Assembly: GCF_900111235.1 (NCBI RefSeq)
Contig: NZ_FOJI01000001.1
Coordinates: forward strand, 310,001 to 374,000
Source: [Clostridium] fimetarium
GTDB taxonomy: Bacteria; Bacillota; Clostridia; Lachnospirales; Lachnospiraceae
DNA length: 64,000 nucleotides
Direction of reading: 5' to 3'
Shown piece by piece: positions 9,493-18,415 of this stretch (the stretch's first letter is position 1; every line of letters begins with the position of its first letter). The translations under genes and the position numbers were made by a program. The notes under the pieces are model-generated. The model had not been told where the DNA came from, made no database searches, and was given only the letters and a program-made list of their open reading frames with translations.

Positions 9493-11034
9493 ATGATAAA
9501 TAATAATGACAACGAAAGACCAAAATTTGATTCACTAACTGGGTTACCAATAAAGTATGAAGAGGAATCAACTAGCACAATTGGTGAGGACCAATCTACT
9601 GATGATAATTCAGATGTATCAGTAGAGTACAGTTCATCACAGTATAATGATAATTATAGTGATATTCCATATAGCACGACGGTTGAGAACGCATCATCAG
9701 ATAATAGTAGTACTCTATTCAACATATCAAGTATAAATACTAGCAAAGCAACTCAGAAAGCAGCAAAAAAAGCAGCAAAAAAGGCAGCAAAAAAAACATC
9801 AAAAAATACGGGTGGAAAAGGTTTCAGAAACGTAATTAGATTAGTAGCAGCAAGTGTTATGTGTGGTGTTATTGCCGGTGGTACAATGTACGGATTATAT
9901 TATACAGGAGTATATTATTTTCCAACAAGTGCGAGTAATTCAAGTAATGTAAACATACCTACGGTTGCATCTGGAATTGCAAGTACAACATCTAATATAA
10001 TTTCGCAAACGGGAAGTGCAGTGGGTACTGCATTGGATGTTCCAACTATTGCTAAAGCAGCAATGCCGGCAGTGGTTGCAATTACTGGAACGGTAACAAC
10101 TACTTCTAGCTCTTATGGCTACTTTGGTGGCGGGGCATCAGAGGCATCAACAAGTGGAACAGGTATTATCATTGGGAAAAATGATACAGAACTTCTTATT
10201 GTAACAAATGCTCACGTTGTTGATGAAGTTAACAATTTAAAAGTAACATTTAATGATAATGAAGGAGTAAGTGCAACGGTAAAAGGTAGTAAATCTGACA
10301 AAGATATCGCTGTAGTTGCAGTTAAGATTTCAGATTTAAAAGAATCAACAGTTAGCAATATTGCAATAGCTGAATTAGGGGATTCTGATAGTATTCAAAT
10401 TGGTGAATCGGTAGTAGCAATTGGTAATGCATTAGGTGAGGGCCAATCTGTTACAGTTGGTTGGGTCAGCGCTTTGAATCGTTCTATTACAGTTGAGAAT
10501 ACACAATATACAAATTTGATCATGACTGACGCAGCAATTAATCCTGGTAATAGCGGAGGTGCACTTCTAAATGCTAGTGGTCAAGTGATTGGAATAAATG
10601 CAGCAAAATATTCGTCTACTGGAGTAGAGGGTATGGGATATGCAATTCCAATTTCATCTGTAAAAGATATTATAGATAATTTGAGTACAAAACAGACAAA
10701 AGCAAAGGTTGAAACCAGCAAGGCATCATATCTTGGCATTAATGGAATGGATGTTACAAGTTCTACTTCAATCACCTATAATGTACCTGAAGGCGTAATG
10801 GTCTCTCAAGTGGCTGCTGGTTCACCAGCGGAAAAAGCTGGATTGGTAAAGCAAGATATAATTGCATCATTTGATGGTGAAGATATTACTTCGTTTGCTG
10901 GATTAAAAACACTAATGCAGTATTATGCGACAGGCGATGTAGTGAAGATTAGTTATTATCATTATAATAGTGATAATAAAACATATGAAACCAAAGATGT
11001 TCAAGTAACGCTTGGAAGCGCAGCTTCGAAGTAA
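9493..11034 (+). CDS. htrA: HtrA/DegP-type membrane-anchored serine protease
   Basis: 513 aa. The long acidic, Ser/Asn-rich cytoplasmic N-terminus (1-85) is followed by an unusual Ala/Lys run (about 88-105, AAKKAAKKAAKK), a transmembrane anchor (about 113-138), and the trypsin-like domain with catalytic His241 (TNAHVVD), Asp271 (DKDIAVV) and Ser354 (NPGNSGGALLN). A PDZ domain fills about 415-510. Such proteases degrade misfolded proteins outside the membrane. It stands alone and is followed by a large noncoding inverted-repeat element, then a ClpX-type gene, so two protein-quality genes flank that element. Confidence 0.92.
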   Translation: MINNNDNERPKFDSLTGLPIKYEEESTSTIGEDQSTDDNSDVSVEYSSSQYNDNYSDIPYSTTVENASSDNSSTLFNISSINTSKATQKAAKKAAKKAAKKTSKNTGGKGFRNVIRLVAASVMCGVIAGGTMYGLYYTGVYYFPTSASNSSNVNIPTVASGIASTTSNIISQTGSAVGTALDVPTIAKAAMPAVVAITGTVTTTSSSYGYFGGGASEASTSGTGIIIGKNDTELLIVTNAHVVDEVNNLKVTFNDNEGVSATVKGSKSDKDIAVVAVKISDLKESTVSNIAIAELGDSDSIQIGESVVAIGNALGEGQSVTVGWVSALNRSITVENTQYTNLIMTDAAINPGNSGGALLNASGQVIGINAAKYSSTGVEGMGYAIPISSVKDIIDNLSTKQTKAKVETSKASYLGINGMDVTSSTSITYNVPEGVMVSQVAAGSPAEKAGLVKQDIIASFDGEDITSFAGLKTLMQYYATGDVVKISYYHYNSDNKTYETKDVQVTLGSAASK

Positions 11035-11042
11035 ATAATATT

Positions 11043-11227
11043 GACGGACGGACGAAAAAACTTGTACATTTCCTCCTGTTCGCTCTTGCCTCTACAGCCA
11101 TGCGGGATTGTCTTCATTTGGTTCGACACCAGAAACCGGTGTCAACCACCTGAAGACAATCCCGCATGGCAGTAACGGCAACAGGCGGACAATAGAGGAA
11201 ATGTACAAGTTTTTTCTGCTCGTCGAC
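11043..11227 (+). other. Copy A of the structured hairpin
   Basis: Outer stem P1 is 21 bp and perfect (11055-11075 with 11195-11215). The conserved internal-loop strands are 11076-11096 and 11171-11194, within which CCTG/TTGCC can pair with GGCAACAGG. Inner stem P2 is 20 bp and perfect (11097-11116 with 11151-11170). The apical stem GGTT-GACACC pairs with GGTGTC-AACC (about 11120-11147). The copy ends at GTCGAC (11222-11227). Confidence 0.8.
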
Positions 11228-11412
11228 CACTCATAATTTACATTGAAGCGGCGGCCTCCGGCACCGCCACCCCCTTTTTTGACTACACGGAAGGGGTGGA
11301 ATGGTTTTGAGTGGGAGTGGGCTTGCACTGATGGTGGGATATGAATGGTTCTGAGTGGGAGTGGGCCGGCGTCCATTATGCTCCGTGGGCTTTGTTTTGA
11401 AATATGACCGGA
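11228..11412. other. GC-rich core between the two hairpin copies
   Basis: Markedly richer in G and C than the surroundings. It holds a stem CCACCCC...GGGGTGG (about 11267-11299) and two 24-bp direct repeats beginning GAATGGTT (11299-11322 and 11343-11366, one mismatch, 44-base spacing). No supported ORF. Confidence 0.6.
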
Positions 11413-11598
11413 GTCGACAGGCAGAAAAATCTCGTATATGGCCTCTATTGTCCGCCTGTTGCCGTTACAGCCATGCAATATTGTCTACAGGCGGTTGACA
11501 CCGTCTTTTCACGGTGTCGAACCGAATGCAGACAATATTGCATGGCTGTAGAGGCAAGAGCGAACAGGAGGCCATATACGAGATTTTTCGTCCGTACC
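11413..11598 (-). other. Copy B of the structured hairpin, inverted
   Basis: Same architecture as copy A on the opposite strand. P1 is 21 bp and perfect (11425-11445 with 11568-11588); P2 has 17 perfect bp starting GCCATGCAATATTG; the apical stem carries GACACC/GGTGTC. Its internal-loop strands match copy A at 44 of 45 positions, whereas P1 and P2 differ at eight positions, each compensated on the partner strand. Confidence 0.8.
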
Positions 11599-11712
11599 CC
11601 AAAGTGTAATATTCCTAAAACCCCACAGCATAACTTTAGTTTTATTTTATTTGTAAAATGGGAGGTGTCGTAATATAATGTTAATATTGAATGCTTAGGA
11701 GGAATAACTATA

Positions 11713-13203
11713 ATGGCAGATGAAAAAGAAAATATTAACTCTGATGAAGTTAGTAAAGATAAAAATATTGTAAACAATAAAGTGGAAGATAAAGATATAT
11801 TAAGTAATAAAGCGCATGAAGAAGATAAAGATGATGAAGATGATTATGAAAAGATATGCTATATGTGCAGAAGGTCTGAAAGTAAAGCTGGAAAAATGAT
11901 TAGTATGCCTAACAACATAAATATATGCTCTGATTGTATGCAAAGAACATTTGACACACTGAACTCTGGAGATATTAATTATGAAGAAATGCTAAAACTG
12001 AGCAATTTACCAGGAGCAAAAGGTCTTACACCAATCAACCTTGATAATTTCAACTTTGATAATATTAATTTAGAAATACCAAAAAAACAAAGACTAAAAA
12101 AGAAATCAACAGAAGAAAAACGAGTGTTAGATCCTATTGATATTAAAAAAATCCCAGCACCACATGAGATCAAAAGGCAATTAGATGAATATGTGATAGG
12201 ACAAGAGCATGCTAAGAAAATCATGTCTGTTGCTGTATATAACCACTACAAAAGAGTAGCATCTAATACAAACACCATGGAAGAAATAGAAATAGAAAAA
12301 TCGAATATGCTTATGATTGGGCCGACGGGAAGTGGTAAAACATATCTTGTTAAGATACTTGCAAAACTGCTTGATGTGCCTTTGGCAATTACAGATGCAA
12401 CCTCACTTACAGAAGCTGGATATATTGGTGACGATATTGAAAGTGTTGTTTCAAAACTTTTAGCCGCTGCTGGTAATGATGTTGAAAAAGCGGAAAGAGG
12501 GATTATCTTTGTTGATGAAATAGATAAAATCGCAAAGAAAAAAGAAACTAGAAGTAGAGATGTAAGTGGTGAATCAGTTCAACAAGGAATGCTTAAACTA
12601 TTAGAAGGAAGTGAAGTAGAAGTGCCAGTCGGTTCTAATAGTAAAAATGCAATGGTTCCATTGACAACTGTTAACACAAAAAATATTTTGTTTATTTGTG
12701 GTGGTGCATTTCCAGAATTAGAAGATGTTATTAAAGAAAGAATAAACAAGCAGTCATCCATTGGATTTGCAGCTGACCTGAAGGATAAACATGATAAAGA
12801 TATTAATATTCTCAGTCAGGTAACACTGGAAGACTTGAAAATATTTGGAATGATACCAGAATTTCTTGGAAGACTTCCAATTGTATTTACATTACAAGGC
12901 CTTACAAAGGAAATGTTAGTCGAAGTTATGAAAGAGCCTAAGAATGCGATACTTAAGCAATATCAGAAGCTTCTTGAATTAGATGAAGTGAATCTGATAT
13001 TTGATGATAGTGCACTTGAAGCAATTGCGGAGAAAGCAATTGCAAAAAAAACAGGAGCAAGAGCGATTAGATCTATTATTGAAGAATTTATGTTGGATAT
13101 CATGTATGAAATACCGAAAGATAATAATATCGGAAAGGTCACAATTACTGGAGATTACATTAATAAAAAAGGCGGTCCAATAATTGAACTGCGTGGAATG
13201 TAA
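11713..13203 (+). CDS. clpX: ClpX-type AAA+ protein unfoldase
   Basis: 496 aa, longer than usual ClpX (about 420) because of an acidic, Lys/Asp-rich N-terminal extension (1-45). Then come the zinc-binding domain (Cys49, Cys52, Cys72, Cys75), an Asp/Asn-rich linker, Walker A GPTGSGKT (203-210), pore loop GYIGDD (236-241), Walker B IIFVDEID (264-271) and the ClpP-docking tripeptide IGF (350-352). It should unfold substrates and feed them to ClpP. No clpP or trigger-factor gene is beside it, so it may be a second, specialised ClpX. A strong terminator follows. Confidence 0.88.
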   Translation: MADEKENINSDEVSKDKNIVNNKVEDKDILSNKAHEEDKDDEDDYEKICYMCRRSESKAGKMISMPNNINICSDCMQRTFDTLNSGDINYEEMLKLSNLPGAKGLTPINLDNFNFDNINLEIPKKQRLKKKSTEEKRVLDPIDIKKIPAPHEIKRQLDEYVIGQEHAKKIMSVAVYNHYKRVASNTNTMEEIEIEKSNMLMIGPTGSGKTYLVKILAKLLDVPLAITDATSLTEAGYIGDDIESVVSKLLAAAGNDVEKAERGIIFVDEIDKIAKKKETRSRDVSGESVQQGMLKLLEGSEVEVPVGSNSKNAMVPLTTVNTKNILFICGGAFPELEDVIKERINKQSSIGFAADLKDKHDKDINILSQVTLEDLKIFGMIPEFLGRLPIVFTLQGLTKEMLVEVMKEPKNAILKQYQKLLELDEVNLIFDDSALEAIAEKAIAKKTGARAIRSIIEEFMLDIMYEIPKDNNIGKVTITGDYINKKGGPIIELRGM

Positions 13204-13238
13204 TATATTGTAAAAAAAGCCAGGAATTAAATAATAAT

Positions 13239-13290
13239 AAGAAGTGCTTAAAACATTGAATTGAATCAATGTTTTAAGCACTTCTTTTAT
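13239..13290 (+). terminator. Strong terminator after clpX
   Basis: A perfect 21-bp stem (13239-13259 with 13266-13286), loop of six, containing AGTGCTTAAAACATTG, then TTAT. The A-rich 5' side would also let it stop transcription from the other strand. Confidence 0.85.
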
Positions 13291-13823
13291 TTTGAATCAT
13301 TTGTATTGAGAACAGTTGCATAGCAAAATATAATCAAGCGCATAATAATTCTAAATATCTTATATAAAGAAAAAACAATAAAGCAAAACAACAATAGAGA
13401 AAAACAACAATAAAGTAATGAAATGGTTTTTAAATAAAAAATAAATAAAAAATAAATAAAAAAATGAATTGAATTACTGATATATTAGTGTTAAAATATC
13501 AATAATAGATGCTAGGGTTATAAAATAAGTAGCATATATATGATTTCTGAAAAAACAAGATAAAATGGTTATAAAATCGAATGCGCTGAATATGAAAGGT
13601 GGGGAGCTGGTATTATATATGAGATGTGAAGATATTAAAATACAAAGAAATATACTTGTAATATATTATTAATAGATACTGTATAAGCCTACCAATAAGC
13701 ATAATAGATTAATATAAGATAAGATTTAAACATAATAATTTGATATTATCATTAAGTGATATATCAGTTTTGAATTTTGCTAAATATATATACAATAAAA
13801 ATAAATGAAAGAGGTGACTTTTA
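13291..13823 (+). promoter_or_regulatory. Long AT-rich leader of the mannonate oxidoreductase gene with a candidate promoter
   Basis: No gene is visible in these 533 bases. A good sigma-A promoter is TTGAGA (13306-13311), a 17-base spacer, and TATAAT (13329-13334). Transcripts from it would carry an untranslated leader of about 480 bases, unless another promoter lies closer. Simple-sequence repeats of ATAAATAAAAA type occur at about 13430-13465. No riboswitch fold is recognised. The ribosome binding site AAAGAGGTG ends about eight bases before the start codon. Confidence 0.5.
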
Positions 13824-15449
13824 ATGAATTTAAATGATAAGGAACTTACAGAAAAATCAAAATGGGAGAAGGCTGGAATTAATTTATTCAGTTTCGATCG
13901 CTCAGCTATGCGTAAAGCCACAAAAGAAGAGCCAACTTGGATACATTTTGGAGCCGGCAATATTTTTCGTGCATTTCCAGCGGCTTTACAGCAAAAATTA
14001 TTAAATGAAGGTTTGGATACAAAAGGTATTATTGCAGTAGATGGTTATGATGGTGAGATTATAGAACGTATGTATAGACCACATGATGAATTGAGTTTAT
14101 TGGTAACTTTGAAGGCAAATGGTACTATTGAAAAAACGGTAATTGGAAGTATTGCAGAATCGTTAATATTAGATAGCGAAAATGAAAAAGAGTTTTCAAG
14201 ATTAAAAGAAATATTTAGATCAAAAAGTTTGCAGATGGTTAGTTTTACAATCACAGAGAAAGGATATAGCCTTGTTAGTGGCAAAGGTACCATATTGCCA
14301 GACGTACAAGCTGATTTTGAAAATGGGCCACAAACCGCTAAGAGTTATATCGGAAAGCTTACTGCCTTGTGTTTTGAACGTTATATCAATGGAGGAGCAC
14401 AACCATTAGCACTTGTTAGTATGGATAACTGTTCTCATAATGGAAGCAAGCTTTTTGAAGCAGTACATGCATTTGCCTTGAAATGGACTGAGAATGGATT
14501 TGCGGATGCCGGATTTAAGGCATATATAGAGAACCCACAAAAAATATCTTTCCCATGGAGCATGATTGATAAAATCACGCCACGTCCAGATGATAGTGTG
14601 AAGAAGATGCTTAGTGAAGTAGGATTTGAAGATACAGAAAGCATTGTAACATCAAAAAATACGTATGTATCACCTTTTGTAAATGCAGAAGAAGCACAAT
14701 ATCTTGTAATTGAAGACCTATTTCCAAATGGACGTCCACAGTTAGACAAAGCTGGAGTTATTTTTACAACTCGAGAAACTGTAGATAAAGTAGAAAAAAT
14801 GAAAGTATGTACATGTTTAAATCCTCTCCATACAGCATTGGCTGTTTATGGCTGTTTGCTTGGATATACAAAAATCAGTGAAGAGATGAAGGATAAAGAA
14901 CTAGCCGAATTGGTAAAAGTGATTGGTTATAAAGAAGGTCTTCCTGTTGTAGTAGATCCAGGAATTATCTCACCCAAAGCATTTATTGATGAGGTGCTAA
15001 ATGTACGTATTCCAAATCCATTTATGCCAGATACCCCTCAACGTATTGCTTGTGATACCTCACAAAAACTTTCTATCCGTTATGGTGAGACGATTAAGGC
15101 ATATATTGCAAATGACAATCTAGATGTAAAAGATTTGAAAATGATACCGTTGGTACTTGCTGGATGGTGCAGATATCTTTTGGGTATCAATGATGAAGGC
15201 AATCGTTTTGATGTTAGCCCAGATCCTATGTTTGATGTACTAGAAGAAAAACTAGCTGGTTTAGAATTGGGACAAAAGGGTCCATTCCATGATATTTTAA
15301 AACCAATACTTAGTGATAAAAAGATCTTTGCGATCGATTTATACGAAGCTGGTCTAGGAGAAGCCGTAGAAGCTGATTTTGCAGAGTTAATGGCAGGTCC
15401 GGGAGCGATAAGAGCTACATTGAAAAAACATTTATTAAATAATAAATAA
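13824..15449 (+). CDS. uxuB: Mannitol dehydrogenase family oxidoreductase, probably fructuronate reductase
   Basis: 541 aa, the length of UxuB/mannonate oxidoreductases, which interconvert D-fructuronate and D-mannonate with NAD(H) in hexuronate breakdown. The N-terminal Rossmann domain shows HFGAGNIFRAF (about residue 45). The C-terminal mannitol-dehydrogenase domain carries the conserved NPLHTALAVYGCLLGY (about 335-350). No uxuA, uxaC or transporter gene is adjacent, so the substrate is inferred from family only; altronate or mannitol activity is possible. It stands alone between terminators. Confidence 0.75.
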   Translation: MNLNDKELTEKSKWEKAGINLFSFDRSAMRKATKEEPTWIHFGAGNIFRAFPAALQQKLLNEGLDTKGIIAVDGYDGEIIERMYRPHDELSLLVTLKANGTIEKTVIGSIAESLILDSENEKEFSRLKEIFRSKSLQMVSFTITEKGYSLVSGKGTILPDVQADFENGPQTAKSYIGKLTALCFERYINGGAQPLALVSMDNCSHNGSKLFEAVHAFALKWTENGFADAGFKAYIENPQKISFPWSMIDKITPRPDDSVKKMLSEVGFEDTESIVTSKNTYVSPFVNAEEAQYLVIEDLFPNGRPQLDKAGVIFTTRETVDKVEKMKVCTCLNPLHTALAVYGCLLGYTKISEEMKDKELAELVKVIGYKEGLPVVVDPGIISPKAFIDEVLNVRIPNPFMPDTPQRIACDTSQKLSIRYGETIKAYIANDNLDVKDLKMIPLVLAGWCRYLLGINDEGNRFDVSPDPMFDVLEEKLAGLELGQKGPFHDILKPILSDKKIFAIDLYEAGLGEAVEADFAELMAGPGAIRATLKKHLLNNK

Positions 15450-15498
15450 TTATTTGGTGATATTGACTTCGTGATTATTAAAATATAAATTTCCCGAG

Positions 15499-15552
15499 AA
15501 GAACTGATACTTGATTTGACAAAACTTTTGTCAAGAGTACCAGTTCTTCTTG
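15499..15552 (+). terminator. Hairpin terminator after the oxidoreductase gene
   Basis: AAGAACTG (15499-15506) pairs with CAGTTCTT (15541-15548), and the stem continues inward through TTGACAAAA/TTTTGTCAA. A TCTTG tract follows. Confidence 0.7.
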
Positions 15553-15656
15553 CATTATAAAGCATAAAAAAAAGTTGTCTTTAATATAATTTTATATCAG
15601 TCTGTTGTGAGCAGGTATTTAAAAAGTGCATCAAAAATACCTTTATTATGACAAGA

Positions 15657-15701
15657 TTTGTGCCTGCGGCACAAACTTGAGATGCGTCTTGCTAAGGCAA
15701 G
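15657..15701 (+). other. Two short hairpins in the leader of the S8 protease-like gene
   Basis: TTTGTGCC-TGC-GGCACAAA (15657-15675) and CTTGC-TAAG-GCAAG (15688-15701) are perfect small stems just before the ribosome binding site. They may be a repeat remnant or a translational control structure. Confidence 0.4.
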
Positions 15702-15721
15702 CCACATGAATGGGGAGGATT

Positions 15722-17398
15722 ATGAATAAAATAATCAGTGAAGATTATGCGGATTTAATAATCAGAAATGAAATTATAGAACAATATCAAAATGAAAAAA
15801 AGGATAATATCACTCTCATTAATAATAAACATTCTATGTTACATTTACCAATTGCTGATATTGAAAAATGTTCGCTTGGGGAATTTAATTATAATTTTTT
15901 TCCCTCTTGTTTTTCACTGGCTTCATTAGATAGTTTAGACCGATCAAGTGTTACTGAAATACAGAAAAATCCAAATTTAGCTTTGTTTGGAGAAGGCGTT
16001 TTAATTGGATTTGTTGATACGGGTATTGAATATCAACATCAGGCATTTGTAAATGTTGATAAAACTTCTCGTATTGTATCAATTTGGGATCAAACGATTA
16101 ATAATGAGCAGAATAATATAACTGAAATGCCATATGGAACAGAGTATGATAATAAAATTATAAATGCCGCTTTGCTTTCGGATAACCCAATGTCGATTGT
16201 TCCAACTACTGATGAAATTGGACATGGAACTATTTTGGCAGGAATTGCTGCAGGAAATCTAAATGTGTCTCAAAAATTTTCTGGCGTTGCCCCAAAGACT
16301 GAATTGGTTATTGTAAAATTAAAACAGGCAAAACAAATAACCCGTGATATATTTTGTATTCCATCAAAAGCAATTTGTTATCAAGATACAGATATCCTAA
16401 TGGGTATGAGATACATTATCGCCACTGCCGCAAGATTACAAAAGCCAATTGTACTATGTTTTGGTCTGGGAACGAATCAAGGAGGTCATGATGGATTTGG
16501 AGCGGTTAGTAGTCAATTAGATTTTCTTTCTCAGGTTCCTAAGGTATGTACGATGACACCTGCCGGCAATGAGGGTATTTCACGTAGGCATTATTTGGGA
16601 AAATTAACAAAAGGAGAACCGCTTAAAGAGTTTGAACTGAATGTAGGAATCGCAGATACTTTGTTTTCAATGGAAATATGGCAACAAGCACCTTATCGAA
16701 TTGCCTTAGATATTACATCACCTACAGGTGAATATACAGCTCCTATCTACCCGGAAATCAACGAATGTCATAAATTAAGTTATGTTTTTGAATCTTCAGT
16801 ACTTTGGGTTAATAATGAAATAAGTGAAGGTGATACAGGAGATCAATTGATATTAGTTCGCTTTCAGACTGCATTGGCAGGGATATGGAAGTTCCGCGTG
16901 TATAATATGGATAATGCATCTTCGGAATTTAATGTTTGGCTACCATGCGCCCAGTTGATTACAGATGACACGTATTTTTTACAATCTAATCCGAATAAGA
17001 CAATTATATCGCCTGGAAATGCTGCTAAGTCAATTACGATTACATCATATAATCCTGAAAGTGGTGGAATTGCAATTAATGCAAGCAGAGGATATACACG
17101 TACAAATGTTATTAAGCCGGATTTGGCAGCACCAGGTGTTGACCTAACCTGCCCAGTTATTGGGAATACTTATGGAACTGCATCGGGAACAGGTTGTGCC
17201 ACTGCTCACACAGCAGGAATTGCAGCAATGATGTTGGAATGGGGAATTGTCAAAGGGAACTATACCAGTATGAATGGTCAAGATATTCAAAAATTATTGA
17301 TTAGGGGTGCGGTAAGAAGTGATGAATTAGAGTATCCTAATAATGTTTGGGGTTATGGAAAAGTAAATATTTATAATGTGTTTCAACGATTGAGATAG
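15722..17398 (+). CDS. S8 (subtilisin) family protein lacking the catalytic serine
   Basis: 558 aa from the ATG at 15722; GGGGAGG at 15712-15718 is its ribosome binding site and overlaps an earlier ATG (15710). The subtilase layout is clear: catalytic Asp99 (FVDTGIE), His168 (GHGTILAGIAAG), oxyanion Asn (PAGNEG), and the Ser block. In that block GTSMA is replaced by SGTGCATAH, so residue 491, normally Ser, is Gly (codon GGT at 17192-17194). The long insert between Asn and Ser blocks resembles CspB/CspC-like clostridial subtilases. It is probably a pseudoprotease with a regulatory or sensing role, as known for C. difficile CspC. No signal peptide is seen. Confidence 0.8.
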   Translation: MNKIISEDYADLIIRNEIIEQYQNEKKDNITLINNKHSMLHLPIADIEKCSLGEFNYNFFPSCFSLASLDSLDRSSVTEIQKNPNLALFGEGVLIGFVDTGIEYQHQAFVNVDKTSRIVSIWDQTINNEQNNITEMPYGTEYDNKIINAALLSDNPMSIVPTTDEIGHGTILAGIAAGNLNVSQKFSGVAPKTELVIVKLKQAKQITRDIFCIPSKAICYQDTDILMGMRYIIATAARLQKPIVLCFGLGTNQGGHDGFGAVSSQLDFLSQVPKVCTMTPAGNEGISRRHYLGKLTKGEPLKEFELNVGIADTLFSMEIWQQAPYRIALDITSPTGEYTAPIYPEINECHKLSYVFESSVLWVNNEISEGDTGDQLILVRFQTALAGIWKFRVYNMDNASSEFNVWLPCAQLITDDTYFLQSNPNKTIISPGNAAKSITITSYNPESGGIAINASRGYTRTNVIKPDLAAPGVDLTCPVIGNTYGTASGTGCATAHTAGIAAMMLEWGIVKGNYTSMNGQDIQKLLIRGAVRSDELEYPNNVWGYGKVNIYNVFQRLR

Positions 17399-17489
17399 GA
17401 TCAAGTTGGTTTCAAGTTGAACACAAAATAGTTGACGTAAATAGAAATAGATATTAAAATGAAATAATTAATGTCAAGTAGGAGTACAA

Positions 17490-18302
17490 ATGAAATATAA
17501 AGCACTAGCACTAGATTTGGATGGAACTTTAATCGATTCAAAAAAACAGTTATCCCAGGAAAATATAAAAGCGATTCATAAGGCGATTGAAAAAGGGACT
17601 GCAGTGATATTGGCCTCTGGAAGACCAGTTATTGGTATTGCTCCAATTGCAAAAGAATTGTCCCTCGAGGAGAAAGGCGGATATATTCTGGCTTATAACG
17701 GTGGCAATATTATTGATTGCAAAACTGGTAAAATTATTTATGAGAAGATTCTACCGAAACAATGTATAGAGGCGATTTGCGAATCGGCTCATAAAAATGA
17801 TGTGATTGCGCTTACATATACAGATACTGAAATTGTAGCTGAAAATGATAGCGATGAATATATGATAAAAGAGTCTCTTTGCAATAATGTCAAAATAAAG
17901 AAAGTAGATAATCTGCAAAAATTTGTAGATTATCCAGTAGCTAAGTTTTTAGTGGTTGGAGTACATCAAAAATTACTTCCAGTGCAAAAAGAATTACTTG
18001 AATTATTTCCAGGAGTAATTGATGCATTTTTTTCCGAATCATATTTCTTGGAAGTTGTTCCTGCAGGGATTGAGAAATCAGCTTCGCTTGAAAGTCTTTT
18101 AGATATTTTGAATCTGAAAAGAGAAGAGTTAATGGTGTGTGGTGATGGTATGAATGATATTTCAATGCTAAAATATGCAGGATTATCTATCGCAATGGAA
18201 AATGCATATCCAGAGGTAAAAGAATACGCAGATTATATTACATTGTCAAATGATGATAATGGAGTGGCTTATGCAATTGAAAAATTTATATTAAATGATT
18301 AA
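17490..18302 (+). CDS. Cof-type HAD-superfamily phosphatase
   Basis: 270 aa, the standard length for Cof/YidA-type (HAD-IIB) sugar-phosphate phosphatases. Motif I LDLDGTLIDS gives the nucleophile Asp9 and general acid Asp11. Motif II is ILASGR (about 38-43), the C2B cap lies between about 85 and 185, and motif IV is CGDGMNDISML (about 210). It likely dephosphorylates a small metabolite in the cytosol; which one cannot be said. It starts about 90 bases after the S8 gene, with a weak ribosome binding site (GTAGGAG). Confidence 0.85.
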   Translation: MKYKALALDLDGTLIDSKKQLSQENIKAIHKAIEKGTAVILASGRPVIGIAPIAKELSLEEKGGYILAYNGGNIIDCKTGKIIYEKILPKQCIEAICESAHKNDVIALTYTDTEIVAENDSDEYMIKESLCNNVKIKKVDNLQKFVDYPVAKFLVVGVHQKLLPVQKELLELFPGVIDAFFSESYFLEVVPAGIEKSASLESLLDILNLKREELMVCGDGMNDISMLKYAGLSIAMENAYPEVKEYADYITLSNDDNGVAYAIEKFILND

Positions 18303-18415
18303 AGCTAATGAAAAGGATTATGTCAACCGATATATAAGATAGCAACAGGCAAGGATGCTTAAGTGATTTGTAGAGGCTCAGTAACTATGAAAAATAAGGT
18401 TCCAAGGAGGGGATT

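Larger units (their letters stand above)
11043..11598. repeat. Paired, inverted, covarying hairpin element (long inverted repeat, noncoding)
   Basis: Two about 185-base copies of one complex hairpin lie head to head around a 185-base core. The paired arms differ between copies at eight stem positions, yet each copy stays perfectly base-paired, while the internal-loop sequences are almost identical (44 of 45 bases). The outermost shared sequence is CGGACGAAAAA on both sides, and GTCGAC marks both inner borders. TAATATT occurs at 11036-11042 and 11607-11613 and might be a target duplication, but the right copy is 9 bases away from the element and the motif is AT-rich. No convincing protein is encoded. 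It could be a MITE-like element or a structured RNA/DNA locus. Confidence 0.8.

Noticed and set aside
11092-11777. ORFs of 89-128 codons on both strands within the inverted-repeat element
   Set aside because: They consist of repeat arms and the GC-rich core, mirror each other because of the inverted copies, lack ribosome binding sites and show no protein-like composition.
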